Shown: positions 47,449 through 56,353 of the stretch, piece by piece
Position numbering within the stretch: position 1 is the first letter of the stretch
How the letters are laid out: each line of letters opens with the position of its first letter
DNA from: Aldehydirespirator sp965221185
GTDB taxonomy: Bacteria; Actinomycetota; Acidimicrobiia; Acidimicrobiales; Aldehydirespiratoraceae
Assembly: GCA_965221185.1 (NCBI GenBank)
Contig: OZ244866.1
Span: 3,348,001 to 3,412,000 of the forward strand
Direction of reading: 5' to 3'
Length of the DNA: 64,000 nucleotides
Program-made: the position numbers and the translations under genes
The notes under the pieces: model-generated
Told to the model about the DNA's origin: nothing
Databases searched by the model: none
The model's input: only the letters and a program-made list of their open reading frames with translations

Positions 47449-50262
47449 CTACAGGGCGTAGGCGGAGGGGACGGGCTTGAGGGGACGGGCGTACCACAGG
47501 GGGCGGCGCAGGCCTCCGGGCCCGGGCGCCGGGCGGGTCATGGCCAGCCACTCGTGATAGGCCTCGCGGGCTTGGGCCGTGTCCACCACCACGTCGCCGT
47601 AGGCGTCGCCCGGCTGGGCCGGGCCCACCCGCACCCGCTGATGCCAGCACTGCATGCCCGACACCGGGTCGGGCTGCACGCAGAACGTCAGATTCTGGTG
47701 CACGCCGGTGTCGCTCCACCAGATGCGCTCGGTGTCGGGATCGTCGCTGGCGTGACTCTCTGGATGGCCCCGGCGCCGCAGCCTCCACACGGATCCGTCG
47801 TTGGTGATGTCGGCGTCGCCACCCGCCCATGAGCCTCCGCTGTTGGCGTCTAGGCGCCAACGGCCCATGTGGTGCGACGCGGCCACCACGCCGGGTCGGA
47901 TCCCCTCGGTGCGCCAAGCGCCGATCACGAAGTGGCCGATGCGGGTGGTGACCCGCACCAAGCCGTTGACCTCGATGCCGAGAGCCTCGGCGTCTTGGGG
48001 GTGGACCCACAGTGGATGGCGGTGGCTCAACTCCGACAGCCACTTGCTGTTGGCCGAGCGAGTGTGGATCAGCGTCGGGATGCGGAACGTGGGCAGCAGG
48101 ATCCGCTCATCGGCTTCGAGCTCGAGGTTCTCCCAGTGCACGTGCGACGGGATCCAGGTGGGGGTGGCGTACTCGGGCCAGCCCCAGTCGGCCAGCGTCT
48201 GCGAGTACATCTCCAACTTGCGCGACGGGGTGGGGAACCCCTCGCGGGGCGTGCCATCCACCTCCACCGCGGGCGAACCGTCGCCCAGACCCGCGAGCTT
48301 CAGGCTGGCCAACTCCCCGCGCTCGCCCGACCACGTCCCCGGCGTGCCGGGGCGGCGGAAGACTCCCGAATCGTCGATCGCGCAGCCCTCGAGCGCGGCC
48401 GCGCCCACCTCGCGCTCGTACGGGAGGTACATGTCGTCCGACAATGCATAGGCGCCGCGGTCGCGCATGAACTCCAGCGGCGTCTGGCCCGCGGCGGCCG
48501 CGTCGTCGGCCAGGCCGGGCACGCCCTCGAACATGGTGGAGTAGTACTCGTCCACCGACATGGGTGTGCCCGAGCGGGTGGGACTCTCGAACCAGCGGCG
48601 GATGCCCATCGAGCCGTCGGGGTCGATGCGCCACGACAGCTCGATCCAGAACTCGTTCTCCTCCCACACCTCGCCCGGGTTGAACTCGTGGGTGCGGGAC
48701 TCGTGGCCCACTTGCTCGCCACGGATCTCGGCATACCGGCGCAGCACCGGCTGGCGGAAGCCGATCCAGCGGCCGGCGTGGGTCTCGAAGCTGGCTACGT
48801 CATGGCGTTCGGCGCCCACCCCCATGGGCAGCACGTAGTCGGCGAACACTGACGTCTCTGACCATGTCGGCGTCAGCGCCACATGGCACCCCACCTTGTC
48901 GGGGTCCTTGAGGGCCTCCAGCCAGCTGAACCCGTCGGGGTTGGTCCACACCGGGTTGTACACCCGGCTGAAGTAGACGTCGAGACGGCCCCGGCCCTCG
49001 TACAGAAAGTGTGGCAGCAGGATCGACATCTCGTGGTGGGCCAGCGGGTACTCGCGAGGCCAGTTGAGCTCGTTCCAGTGCTGCCCCGCGGGCGCGCCCG
49101 GCGGGTGGGGAGCCTCGTACTTGTTCCAGCCGTTGCCGGTGGTCCCCCCCACGGTGCCGACCGAGCCGGTGAGCACGTTGAGGAAGAACAGGCACCGAGC
49201 GGTCTGCCAGCCGCCCAGGTTGCCCGCGGCCGCGGCTCGCCAGTTGTGCGAGGCGAACTTCGTCGGATGGGCGCCGATTATCTGCGCCACCTCGGCGATC
49301 TGCGCCGCGGGCACGCCGCAGACCCGCTCGGCCTCCTCGGGCGTATAGGCGGCGTAATCCTCCAGCAGGGCGGGCCCCACCGACTCGAACTCGACCGGCC
49401 GCTGCGGATGGCGCTCGCGCAAGTAGGTCTCCCAGTTGGTCCAGCGCCGCACGAAGTCGCGCTCCCAGGTGCCGTCAGCCAGCAGCAGGCGGGCGATGGC
49501 CAGCAGCAGGAACGGCTCGGTGCCGGGCCATGCCGGCAGCCAGAAGTCGGCCTTGGCGCCGGTGTTGGACAGCCGGGGATCCACGCAGATCACCGTCGCG
49601 CCGCTGCCTTGAGCCTCGATGATGCGCTGGGCATGGGGGTTGAAGTAGTGGCCCGCCTCGAGGTGCGACGAGATCAGGAAGATCACCTCAGCGTTGGCGA
49701 AATCCGACGACGGGCGGTCGTGGCCCATCCAGCTCTGATAGCCGATGCGGGCGTTGGAGCTGCAGATATTGGTGTGGCTGTTGTGGCCGTCCACCCCCCA
49801 GCACTGCAGCACCCGGTCGGCGTAGCCGTCCTCGCCGGGGCGGCCCACGTGGTACATGATCTCGTTGTGGCGGCCCTCGGCGATGGCGGCCCGGATGCGG
49901 CTGCCGATGTCGTGGAGGGCCTCGCCCCAGCTCACCCGCTCCCACTGGCCGCCGCCCCGCTCTCCCGCCCGGCGCAGCGGGTGCAGGATGCGCTCGTGGT
50001 CGTCGATCTGGTTGAGGGTGGCCGGGCCCTTGGCGCAATTGCGGCCCCGGCTGGCCGGGTGCAGCGGGTTGCCCTCGACGCGGTCGATGCGGCCGGTGGA
50101 GTGGTTGACGTGGCACACCAGCCCGCAGGCGGCCTCGCAGTTGAAGCAGGTGGTGGGCACCAGCGTGTGATGGTGCTCCACCCGCCGGGGCCAGGCCTTG
50201 GCATCAAGCGACACCGCGTCGTGCCAGGTCTCGTGCGGGGGATAGCTGTGCAGGTCAACCAC
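47449..50262 (-). CDS. Molybdopterin oxidoreductase catalytic subunit (DMSO reductase family; SoeA-like candidate)
   Basis: 937 residues. An N-terminal [4Fe-4S] motif uses Cys39, Cys42 and Cys46 (CFNCEAAC) and a later Cys in GRNCAKGP. The segment SHTNICSSNARIGY may provide a Cys Mo ligand. The C-terminal dinucleotide-binding domain follows (HPLWVHPQDAEALGI, RVRVGPA). There is no Tat signal, so it should stay in the cytoplasm. Together with the fused FeS/NrfD gene 12 nt upstream it forms a membrane-bound complex. A cytoplasm-facing enzyme without Tat signal next to taurine-type genes suggests a SoeABC-like sulfite dehydrogenase; polysulfide or thiosulfate reductase is an alternative. Confidence 0.82.
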   Translation of the reverse strand: MVDLHSYPPHETWHDAVSLDAKAWPRRVEHHHTLVPTTCFNCEAACGLVCHVNHSTGRIDRVEGNPLHPASRGRNCAKGPATLNQIDDHERILHPLRRAGERGGGQWERVSWGEALHDIGSRIRAAIAEGRHNEIMYHVGRPGEDGYADRVLQCWGVDGHNSHTNICSSNARIGYQSWMGHDRPSSDFANAEVIFLISSHLEAGHYFNPHAQRIIEAQGSGATVICVDPRLSNTGAKADFWLPAWPGTEPFLLLAIARLLLADGTWERDFVRRWTNWETYLRERHPQRPVEFESVGPALLEDYAAYTPEEAERVCGVPAAQIAEVAQIIGAHPTKFASHNWRAAAAGNLGGWQTARCLFFLNVLTGSVGTVGGTTGNGWNKYEAPHPPGAPAGQHWNELNWPREYPLAHHEMSILLPHFLYEGRGRLDVYFSRVYNPVWTNPDGFSWLEALKDPDKVGCHVALTPTWSETSVFADYVLPMGVGAERHDVASFETHAGRWIGFRQPVLRRYAEIRGEQVGHESRTHEFNPGEVWEENEFWIELSWRIDPDGSMGIRRWFESPTRSGTPMSVDEYYSTMFEGVPGLADDAAAAGQTPLEFMRDRGAYALSDDMYLPYEREVGAAALEGCAIDDSGVFRRPGTPGTWSGERGELASLKLAGLGDGSPAVEVDGTPREGFPTPSRKLEMYSQTLADWGWPEYATPTWIPSHVHWENLELEADERILLPTFRIPTLIHTRSANSKWLSELSHRHPLWVHPQDAEALGIEVNGLVRVTTRIGHFVIGAWRTEGIRPGVVAASHHMGRWRLDANSGGSWAGGDADITNDGSVWRLRRRGHPESHASDDPDTERIWWSDTGVHQNLTFCVQPDPVSGMQCWHQRVRVGPAQPGDAYGDVVVDTAQAREAYHEWLAMTRPAPGPGGLRRPLWYARPLKPVPSAYAL

Positions 50263-50274
50263 GGTGCGACTCTC

Positions 50275-51789
50275 CTAAGACAGCGGGACCGACTGGCCGG
50301 CCCGCACGAAGCTGTCCTCGTAGAACCACATACCCGCCAGCGCGGCCAGTCCCGCGGCGGCGGGCAGCGCCGCGCCGGTGTCGGCGGCGAGGGCGATCGC
50401 CGCGGCGACGCCGGGAAGGACCAAGCCCAACACCATGCCGCCCGCCCAGAAGCGGCGGGCGTAGCGGCCGCGGGTCATGGCCGCTACAGCCGCCTCGACA
50501 TGGGCTGTTCCCCGCGACGCGACCTCGGCCGCGACGAGCAGGGCGCAAGCACCGATGCCGCCCAGCATCACCCAGCGCACCGCCGAGCGATCGGGGACTT
50601 CCATCACGAGATCAGCCACCGAGTAGGCCGCACCGCCGGCCACGGCCGCCTGTGCCAGCAGCGTGGGCAGCAGCAGCGGTGTCTGCCACAGGTCTCTGCC
50701 CTCGCATTGGCCGAAAAGGAACGCGGTGTAGCCGGCTGTGGCCGCAGCCAGCAGCGCACCGGGCGCAGCCAGCACACCCAGGGCGCCCGATGAGCCCGCG
50801 ATGCCCGCGACGAACCACGCGGCGCAGACCGCGGCGAAGGCGCCCAGCACCCAGGCGCCCTTCACCAGCCAGGATCTGCGGTTGGACCGGGTCAACAGGT
50901 AGTAGAAGCGGGCTGGCTGCTTCAGGTCCCACACCAACAGCACGCCGGTGACGGCCAGGAAGAATCCCGCTACCAGCGGCGGCACAACTCCGACCGCGGC
51001 CTGCGAGTCGCCATGGCCCAGCAGCACCAGCAGAGCAGCCACGGCCATCACGCCGGCGGCGATCGCCTTGGTGACGAGATAGCTCGACACCTTGGCCTTC
51101 CAGGTCATCTGGTGGGCCGTGGTGTAGGCGGTGCGGGCCACCACGCCGTGACCGTCGGGCTCGACCGTCGGATGCTGGGGTGTGGTGTCGGCCCAGATCA
51201 TGCCGTCGGCCGCGATAGCCGTGCGCAGCGGGTCCAGCGACGCCTGGTCGGCGCCCCGGTAGTGCACCTTGGGCAGGGTCTGTTGCTCCGGGGCCCGCAC
51301 CGCGGTGTCGCTGCGGGCGATGATCCGAGTGGTCTCGTCGTTCGGGTCATCGAGATCGGCGACCTTGATGGCGTGGGTGGGGCACACCACTACGCAGCTC
51401 GGCTCGAGCCCCTGCTCGATGCGGTGGTTGCAAAAGTTGCACTTGTTGGCGGTGTTGGTGGCTGGGTTGATGTAGATGGCGTCGTAGGGGCAGGCGTTCA
51501 TGCATCCCTTACAGCCGATGCAGTTGCTGTCGTCGAAGTCAACCACGCCGTTGTCGGCCCGGAACAGCGCGTTGGTGGGGCAGATGGTGATGCAGGGCGC
51601 GTCGTCGCAGTGGTTGCAGCGCATCACCGAGAAATTCCGGCTGACATTGGGGAACGTGCCCGTCTCGATGTACTTCACCCAGGTGCGGTTCACGCCGATG
51701 GGCACGTCGTGCTCGCTCTTGCACGCGACCGTGCAGGCGTGACAGCCGATGCAGCTGTCGCTGTCGAGCAGGAACCCAAGCCGCGTCAC
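50275..51789 (-). CDS. Fused FeS (DmsB/PsrB-type) and NrfD/DmsC-type membrane subunit
   Basis: 504 residues joining two usually separate subunits. Residues 1-170 carry four cysteine clusters for four [4Fe-4S] centres (CIGCHACTVAC, CNHCDDAPCITIC, CIGCKGCMNAC, CNFCNHRIEQG...CVVVC). After a linker, about eight transmembrane helices (from residue 235) form a DmsC/NrfD-like quinone-reactive anchor. It links the molybdoenzyme to the quinone pool. It begins 43 nt after the TetR stop and ends 12 nt before the catalytic subunit. Confidence 0.85.
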   Translation of the reverse strand: MTRLGFLLDSDSCIGCHACTVACKSEHDVPIGVNRTWVKYIETGTFPNVSRNFSVMRCNHCDDAPCITICPTNALFRADNGVVDFDDSNCIGCKGCMNACPYDAIYINPATNTANKCNFCNHRIEQGLEPSCVVVCPTHAIKVADLDDPNDETTRIIARSDTAVRAPEQQTLPKVHYRGADQASLDPLRTAIAADGMIWADTTPQHPTVEPDGHGVVARTAYTTAHQMTWKAKVSSYLVTKAIAAGVMAVAALLVLLGHGDSQAAVGVVPPLVAGFFLAVTGVLLVWDLKQPARFYYLLTRSNRRSWLVKGAWVLGAFAAVCAAWFVAGIAGSSGALGVLAAPGALLAAATAGYTAFLFGQCEGRDLWQTPLLLPTLLAQAAVAGGAAYSVADLVMEVPDRSAVRWVMLGGIGACALLVAAEVASRGTAHVEAAVAAMTRGRYARRFWAGGMVLGLVLPGVAAAIALAADTGAALPAAAGLAALAGMWFYEDSFVRAGQSVPLS

Positions 51790-51832
51790 GAGATGCCCCG
51801 GTCACTGTCAAGCAAGAATGCGAGCCGTGCCA

Positions 51833-52453
51833 TCAGGCGATGCTCCCGCTGGGCGCGGCCTCGCGGGACAGGCGGTGCACCCCGGCGCACAGCAGTTCCA
51901 CTAGATGGTCGAAGGTGTCCTCAGGGTCGTGCGGCAGGGGGTGGCCGTCGCCCGACTCAAGGTGGCTGAAGCCGTGGAAGGCGCTGCGCAGGGTGCGGGC
52001 CGCGTGGACGCAGTCCGCCTCGGTCAGGTCAAATCCCCTCAGGACCTGGCCCAGCACGGCGAGAACTCGCTCCACCGCGGCTTCAAGCTGGGGGTCGCCC
52101 GCACACGGGTAGCGGTCCGTGGCCGCGTAGATGCCGGGATGGTCCCGCACCATCTTGCGCCAGGCATGGCCGACCGCGGCCACCGCATCGTTGCCCGAGA
52201 GCCCCACCGCGGCGTCGGCCAGCCTCTGGGCGAGGATCTCGCGGCCCAGCAGGCTCAGGCTGCGCACCAGGTCGTCATATCCGGCCACATGGCGGTACAG
52301 CGCTGGCTGACGGACACCGAGAACATCGGCCACCCGGGTGAGGGTCAGCTTGTCGAGCCCCTCCGCGTCGGCGATCTCGGCCGCGGCGGCTATCACCCGT
52401 TCGGCATCCAAGGGGCGCCGGGCCAAGGGTGTGCCGCTCTCAAGTGCAGTCAT
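51833..52453 (-). CDS. TetR family regulator with WHG-type C-terminal domain
   Basis: 206 residues. HTH at residues 15-60 (KLTLTRVADVLGVRQPALYRHVAGYDDLVRSL). The C-terminal domain (HAWRKMVRDHPGIYAA, VHAARTLRSAFHGFSHLESG) is the WHG type of TetR regulators. GGGAG lies 4-5 nt before the ATG. It precedes the molybdoenzyme genes in the same direction and probably controls them or the pta-side genes. Confidence 0.87.
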   Translation of the reverse strand: MTALESGTPLARRPLDAERVIAAAAEIADAEGLDKLTLTRVADVLGVRQPALYRHVAGYDDLVRSLSLLGREILAQRLADAAVGLSGNDAVAAVGHAWRKMVRDHPGIYAATDRYPCAGDPQLEAAVERVLAVLGQVLRGFDLTEADCVHAARTLRSAFHGFSHLESGDGHPLPHDPEDTFDHLVELLCAGVHRLSREAAPSGSIA

Positions 52454-52538
52454 GGTGCTCCCAGTGCGCCGATCTCGTCAACGGAATCGGCCGCGAGAAT
52501 CGTGCGCAGACGTCAAGTTAGCAAACATAGCGCAGCCG

Positions 52539-53465
52539 TTATAGCTGACTGACGCGAGCTGAGCCCACTGCGGCCTGGCAGGCCGCGATGGTGGCCACCG
52601 TGACGATGTCATCGACGCTGCAGCCCCGCGACAGATCGTGGATCACACCCGCGGTGCCCTGCAGCAGCGGTCCGTAGGCGCGGGCGCCGGCCAGTCGCTG
52701 AGTGATCTTGTAGGCGATGTTGCCCGAGGAGAGGTCGGGGAACACGAACACGTTGGCCCGACCCGCGACCGGCGAGCCCGGCGCTTTTGACTCGGCCACC
52801 TGCCGGTCCCAAGCCGCGTCGAACTGCAGCTCGCCGTCCACAGCGAGAGCTGGCACCCTCGAGCGAACCAGCGCGGTAGCGGCCCGCACCAACTCCACGC
52901 GGGGACCGTCGGCACTGCCTTTGGTCGAATAGGACAGCATCGCCACCCGGGGCTCCTCGCCGACAAGTTGCGCATGGGTGGCCGCGCTGGCGATGGCGAT
53001 CGAAGCGAGCTGCGGCCCATCCGGCTCCGGAACGACCCCGCAGTCGCCATAGGTGATCGGTGTCCCATCAGGCAGCACAAGAACAAAGCAGCTGCTGACA
53101 ACGTCGACTCCAGCAGCCGTTCCGATGCAGAACAGCGCGGCCCTGACCACGTCGGGGGTGGGCCGGGAGGCCCCGGCCACGCAGGCGTCGGCCTCGCCCG
53201 CGGCCACCATGAGGGCAGCCACATGCAGCGGGTCGTCCAAGTCGATGCGATCGCGCCAAGGCGACTCCTCGGCCTGGGCGCGGACCGCGGCTGAGCGGAG
53301 GTCGTCAGCGTCGTCCATCAGCACCGGCTCAGCCAAGCCCTCGACGTCTAGGCGCCCGGCCGCAGCCACGGCCCGCTCGTCACGGCCGTCGGCCAGGATG
53401 ACGCGCTTGCGAGCAGATCGCGCCGCGGCCCGCCACCGCTTGACGACCGGGTCACGACCCCGCAC
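52539..53465 (-). CDS. pta: Phosphate acetyltransferase
   Basis: About 308 residues of the PTA_PTB catalytic domain alone: RKRVILADGRDERAVAAA, DACVAGASRPTPDVVRAAL, MLSYSTKGSADG, GELQFDAAWD, ANVFVFPDLSSGNIAYKITQRLAGA and GPLLQGTAGVIHDLSRG. The open frame reaches a GTG at 53519, but the first 18 residues would be encoded by dispersed repeat copy 5; the GTG at 53465 is a reasonable start. No ackA is seen. In taurine degraders a Pta of this size converts the acetyl phosphate made by Xsc. Confidence 0.85.
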   Translation of the reverse strand: MRGRDPVVKRWRAAARSARKRVILADGRDERAVAAAGRLDVEGLAEPVLMDDADDLRSAAVRAQAEESPWRDRIDLDDPLHVAALMVAAGEADACVAGASRPTPDVVRAALFCIGTAAGVDVVSSCFVLVLPDGTPITYGDCGVVPEPDGPQLASIAIASAATHAQLVGEEPRVAMLSYSTKGSADGPRVELVRAATALVRSRVPALAVDGELQFDAAWDRQVAESKAPGSPVAGRANVFVFPDLSSGNIAYKITQRLAGARAYGPLLQGTAGVIHDLSRGCSVDDIVTVATIAACQAAVGSARVSQL

Positions 53466-53468
53466 TGG

Positions 53469-53622
53469 CTTAGAGGCAGCGCTAATAGTCGATAGCCCGT
53501 CGCGTCGCAGCGGTGTCACTCCCGCTCTTGTTCGCTGCGCTCACGGGCCGCTCGGGCCACGGCCTCGCTCGGCGCCTCGCAGAGATCTGCATAATTCACT
53601 CCCTATCCGCTCGGCCTCTTAG
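53469..53622 (+). repeat. Dispersed ~150-bp repeat, copy 5
   Basis: Core at 53520-53570, right end CCTATCCGCTCGGCCTCTTAG. The right end reaches the stop codon of the TauA-like gene, and the left end enters the 5' extension of pta (AASKP, like the hemD N-terminus). Confidence 0.85.
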
Positions 53623-54809
53623 TTGACGGCCTCGAGGAAGCTGGTGTCGACGAAGGCGTCATAACTTCCCAGCGCGGACCCGATCTCGCCCTGGGCGGCG
53701 AAGAGGTCCATGTGCTCCTTCATGACCTGCTGCACGGTGCCGCCCATCCACGCCTCCGACAGCTGCACGTCCCTCTCGGGGAACGAGAACACCTCCAGCA
53801 ACGCGATGGCGGAGTCGCGGTCCATGCCCGCTGCCTCCGCGATGGTGTCGATGAACGGCTCCGGGTTGTCGTTGTAGGCCCGGTTGGCGTCCTCGGTCAC
53901 CTGCAGGAAGGTAGTCACCACGCTCGGATAGGCCTCGGCGAAGTCTGCGGAGATGGAGACGATGTCGAAGACGCGGATGCCGATGGCCTCCTGCTCGGCG
54001 CCCGTCATTACAAGATGGCCGCCGTTGGCGATCATCTGGTTCACCGCGTCGCCGAACGCGCACGCCAAGGCCAGCTCGCCCGAGTCCAACGCGGCCACCG
54101 CGGCCGCGCCGCCCTCGGACTCGATCAGGTTCACCGTGGCGGTGTCCACCCCCAGGTGCTCGAGCATTTTCGACAGTTTGAAGTGGGTCACGTTGCCCAA
54201 AGGCGTGTAGATGCTCTGACCCGCCAGCATCTCCGCCGCGTTCGCCGCGGTGACGCCGTAATCGGGATGGGCCACGCAGTTGTCGGCGTCCGCGTAGCTC
54301 ACCGCGACCCCCACTAGCAGCAGATCGAAGCCGCCGGTCACGAAGCTCGCGAACGAGGTCACGCCCTGCGAATAGGAGATATCGATCTCGCCAGCCTCCA
54401 TGGCCCGGGCCATGTCGCCGTCGGACTGGAAGGGGACCCAGTTCACCGCCAGATCCAAAGCCTCGTCGTAGGTTCTATCCGCCTGGGCTACTTGATTCGC
54501 CGTCGGCCACCCCAGCAAGTAGGCCACATTCAGCTCATCAAGCATCATCTCCTCGGCGGGCTCACCCTCGCCTAGAGCGATGGCGGGCTCCTCCTCGGCG
54601 GCGCCGTCATCCGGCTGAACCGTGGTGCCGTCCCCACCATTCGCCACGGGCTCGATGTTGCCCGGGGCGGGCTCCTCCTCGGCGGCGCCGTCATCCGGCT
54701 GAACCGTGGTGCCGTCCCCACCATTCGCCACGGGCCGGGCCGTCTCGCTGCCACTGCAGGCGGTGGTGACGACGCCGAGCACCATGAGAATGGGCAGCAG
54801 TCGCTTCAT
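53619..54809 (-). CDS. TauA-like ABC transporter substrate-binding lipoprotein
   Basis: About 396 residues from the ATG at 54809. Signal peptide with lipobox-like VVTTAC (Cys after about residue 17), so a lipoprotein. A low-complexity linker contains a 28-residue tandem duplication (PVANGGDGTTVQPDDG twice). The binding domain has DISYSQGVTSFASFV and LVGVAVSYADADNCVAH, close to taurine/sulfonate-binding TauA proteins. No permease or ATPase gene is near. It lies 41 nt downstream of the aminotransferase and its stop touches repeat copy 5. Confidence 0.82.
   Translation of the reverse strand: MKRLLPILMVLGVVTTACSGSETARPVANGGDGTTVQPDDGAAEEEPAPGNIEPVANGGDGTTVQPDDGAAEEEPAIALGEGEPAEEMMLDELNVAYLLGWPTANQVAQADRTYDEALDLAVNWVPFQSDGDMARAMEAGEIDISYSQGVTSFASFVTGGFDLLLVGVAVSYADADNCVAHPDYGVTAANAAEMLAGQSIYTPLGNVTHFKLSKMLEHLGVDTATVNLIESEGGAAAVAALDSGELALACAFGDAVNQMIANGGHLVMTGAEQEAIGIRVFDIVSISADFAEAYPSVVTTFLQVTEDANRAYNDNPEPFIDTIAEAAGMDRDSAIALLEVFSFPERDVQLSEAWMGGTVQQVMKEHMDLFAAQGEIGSALGSYDAFVDTSFLEAVN
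54583..54735 (-). repeat. 84-bp period tandem duplication in the TauA-like linker
   Basis: 54583-54651 and 54667-54735 are identical over 69 bp at a period of 84 bp (28 codons), encoding the repeated PVANGGDGTTVQPDDGAAEE block. Perfect identity suggests recent slippage or unequal exchange in an extracellular linker. Confidence 0.85.
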
Positions 54810-54850
54810 CGTGCTCCCTGCATCCCAATGGATACTAGGGAGCCTCAATC

Positions 54851-56215
54851 CTAATTCTTCAGCCAACCGCTCACGCGGTCGAGCACTTGGTCGACCCGAC
54901 TCAGCAGGTCGTCGATCACCGGGGCGTCAGCAATCAGCGGCGGCGCGATGGCGAGCATGGCGGCGCCCCGCGAGTCGGGTCGTACCAGCACGCGCGCCGC
55001 CCGCACGAACCGGTCAAGCACGCCGCCCGCAAGGAGCTGCGCGAACTCCGCCTCGGTCAGGTCGGTGCCGGCGGCACGGTCCCGCATCAGTTCCACGTAG
55101 TGGAAGTACCCGGCGCCGCGCACGTCTTTGACACAGCCATGCGCCGCCAGCAGAGCCGTCAGGCCGTCGCCCAGACGGTCCTCGTTGCGCACCACATTGG
55201 CGAACACGTCCTCGTCGCGCATGGCGGCCATGTTCGCTACCGCCACCGCGGTGGCCACGGGATGCCCGCCGAAGGTGGAGCCATGAACGAACATCGCCAT
55301 GGGCGAGTCCCACACCCGGTCAACGAGGGTTCCCCGCACGACCAGGCCCCCGAGGGGCTGGTAGGCGCTGGTGACGCCCTTGGCGAAGGTGATCATGTCC
55401 GGCTGGGCGCCGAAGCGCTCGCTGCCGAACCAGTGCCCGAGACGGCCGAAGGAGTTGATCACCTCGTCGGCGCAGAGCAGCACGCCGTGCTCGTCACAGA
55501 TGCGGCGCAACTCCCGCCAATACCCCTCAGGCGGCACGAGCGCCCCCCGGCCGTTCTGGACAGGCTCGGCGAGCACCATGGCCACTGTCTCGGGGCCTTC
55601 GTTGAGGATGGCCTCCTCCACCGCGGCCACGCAGGGCAGCTCTCGGGCGGGAACCTCGGGCTCGCCGGTGCAGCCGAGCGTGTTGTCGACGTGGCGCACG
55701 AAGCCGGGAAGCATCGGCTCGAACGGATCGCGCAGGTTGGGGACTCCCGTTGCCGCCAGGGCGCCCAGGGTGGTGCCGTGGTAGGCCCATTGGCGGGCGA
55801 TTACCTTGTGGCGGGCGTCTTCGCCGTTGGCCAAGTGGTAGCAGCGGGCGAACTTGAAGGCCGACTCCACTGCCTCGGAGCCGGAGTTAACGAAGAACAC
55901 GCGGTCCAGACCGCCGGGCGCGATCGCAGCGATGGAGGATGCGGCCTCCAACGAGGATGGGTGGGCGAAGCTCCAGTTGGGATAGAAGGCCAGCCTGTCC
56001 ATCTGCTTGGCCGCGACGGCGGTGAGGTCGCTGCGCCCGTGGCCGAGGTTGGTGCAGAACAGCCCGGACAGGCCGTCCAAGTACTTGTTGCCCTCGGTGT
56101 CCCAGATGTAGCAGCCTTCTCCCCGGTCGATCACCACCAGGTCGTCGCGGCGCCATGCATCGCCGCGCGTGAAGTGCGGCAGCAAATGGCGGTGAGCCGG
56201 CCGATCCCCCTGCAT
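54851..56215 (-). CDS. Class III aminotransferase (taurine:pyruvate aminotransferase-like)
   Basis: 454 residues with an AGGAGG Shine-Dalgarno 5 nt before the ATG. Family segments: GCYIWDTEGNKYLDGLSGL, FVNSGSEAVESAFKFAR, ARQWAYHGTTLGALA, LLCADEVINSFGRLGHWFGS and the PLP lysine in MITFAKGVTSAYQPLGG. It resembles omega-aminotransferases such as taurine:pyruvate aminotransferase. The TauA-like gene immediately downstream supports taurine or a related omega-amine as substrate. Confidence 0.83.
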   Translation of the reverse strand: MQGDRPAHRHLLPHFTRGDAWRRDDLVVIDRGEGCYIWDTEGNKYLDGLSGLFCTNLGHGRSDLTAVAAKQMDRLAFYPNWSFAHPSSLEAASSIAAIAPGGLDRVFFVNSGSEAVESAFKFARCYHLANGEDARHKVIARQWAYHGTTLGALAATGVPNLRDPFEPMLPGFVRHVDNTLGCTGEPEVPARELPCVAAVEEAILNEGPETVAMVLAEPVQNGRGALVPPEGYWRELRRICDEHGVLLCADEVINSFGRLGHWFGSERFGAQPDMITFAKGVTSAYQPLGGLVVRGTLVDRVWDSPMAMFVHGSTFGGHPVATAVAVANMAAMRDEDVFANVVRNEDRLGDGLTALLAAHGCVKDVRGAGYFHYVELMRDRAAGTDLTEAEFAQLLAGGVLDRFVRAARVLVRPDSRGAAMLAIAPPLIADAPVIDDLLSRVDQVLDRVSGWLKN

Positions 56216-56266
56216 GCGAGCCTCCTGCGCCAGGCGACGGATACCGTCCGCCCAGCCTTGATTAGA

Positions 56267-56281
56267 GATTACAACATAATC
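56267..56281. promoter_or_regulatory. 15-bp dyad upstream of the aminotransferase gene
   Basis: GATTA-CAACA-TAATC is a perfect inverted repeat 52 nt before the aminotransferase ATG, in an AT-rich patch unlike its surroundings. It is a plausible operator for an unidentified regulator. Confidence 0.4.
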
Positions 56282-56353
56282 GTGATGATGTCTAACTCCA
56301 AGCGAAGGGGGCCCTCTGAATTAGAGGGGGGATCTCTTGCGAGGGCGGCGGCA

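Noticed and set aside
52454..52538. Partly palindromic AT-richer stretch between pta and the TetR gene, possible TetR operator.
   Set aside because: The arms match poorly (GTCAAGTTAGC against GTCAGCTATAAC), so no operator is claimed.
54572..54754. Small repeated open frame opposite or beside the TauA-like linker.
   Set aside because: It is an alternate reading of the 84-bp tandem duplication within a real gene.
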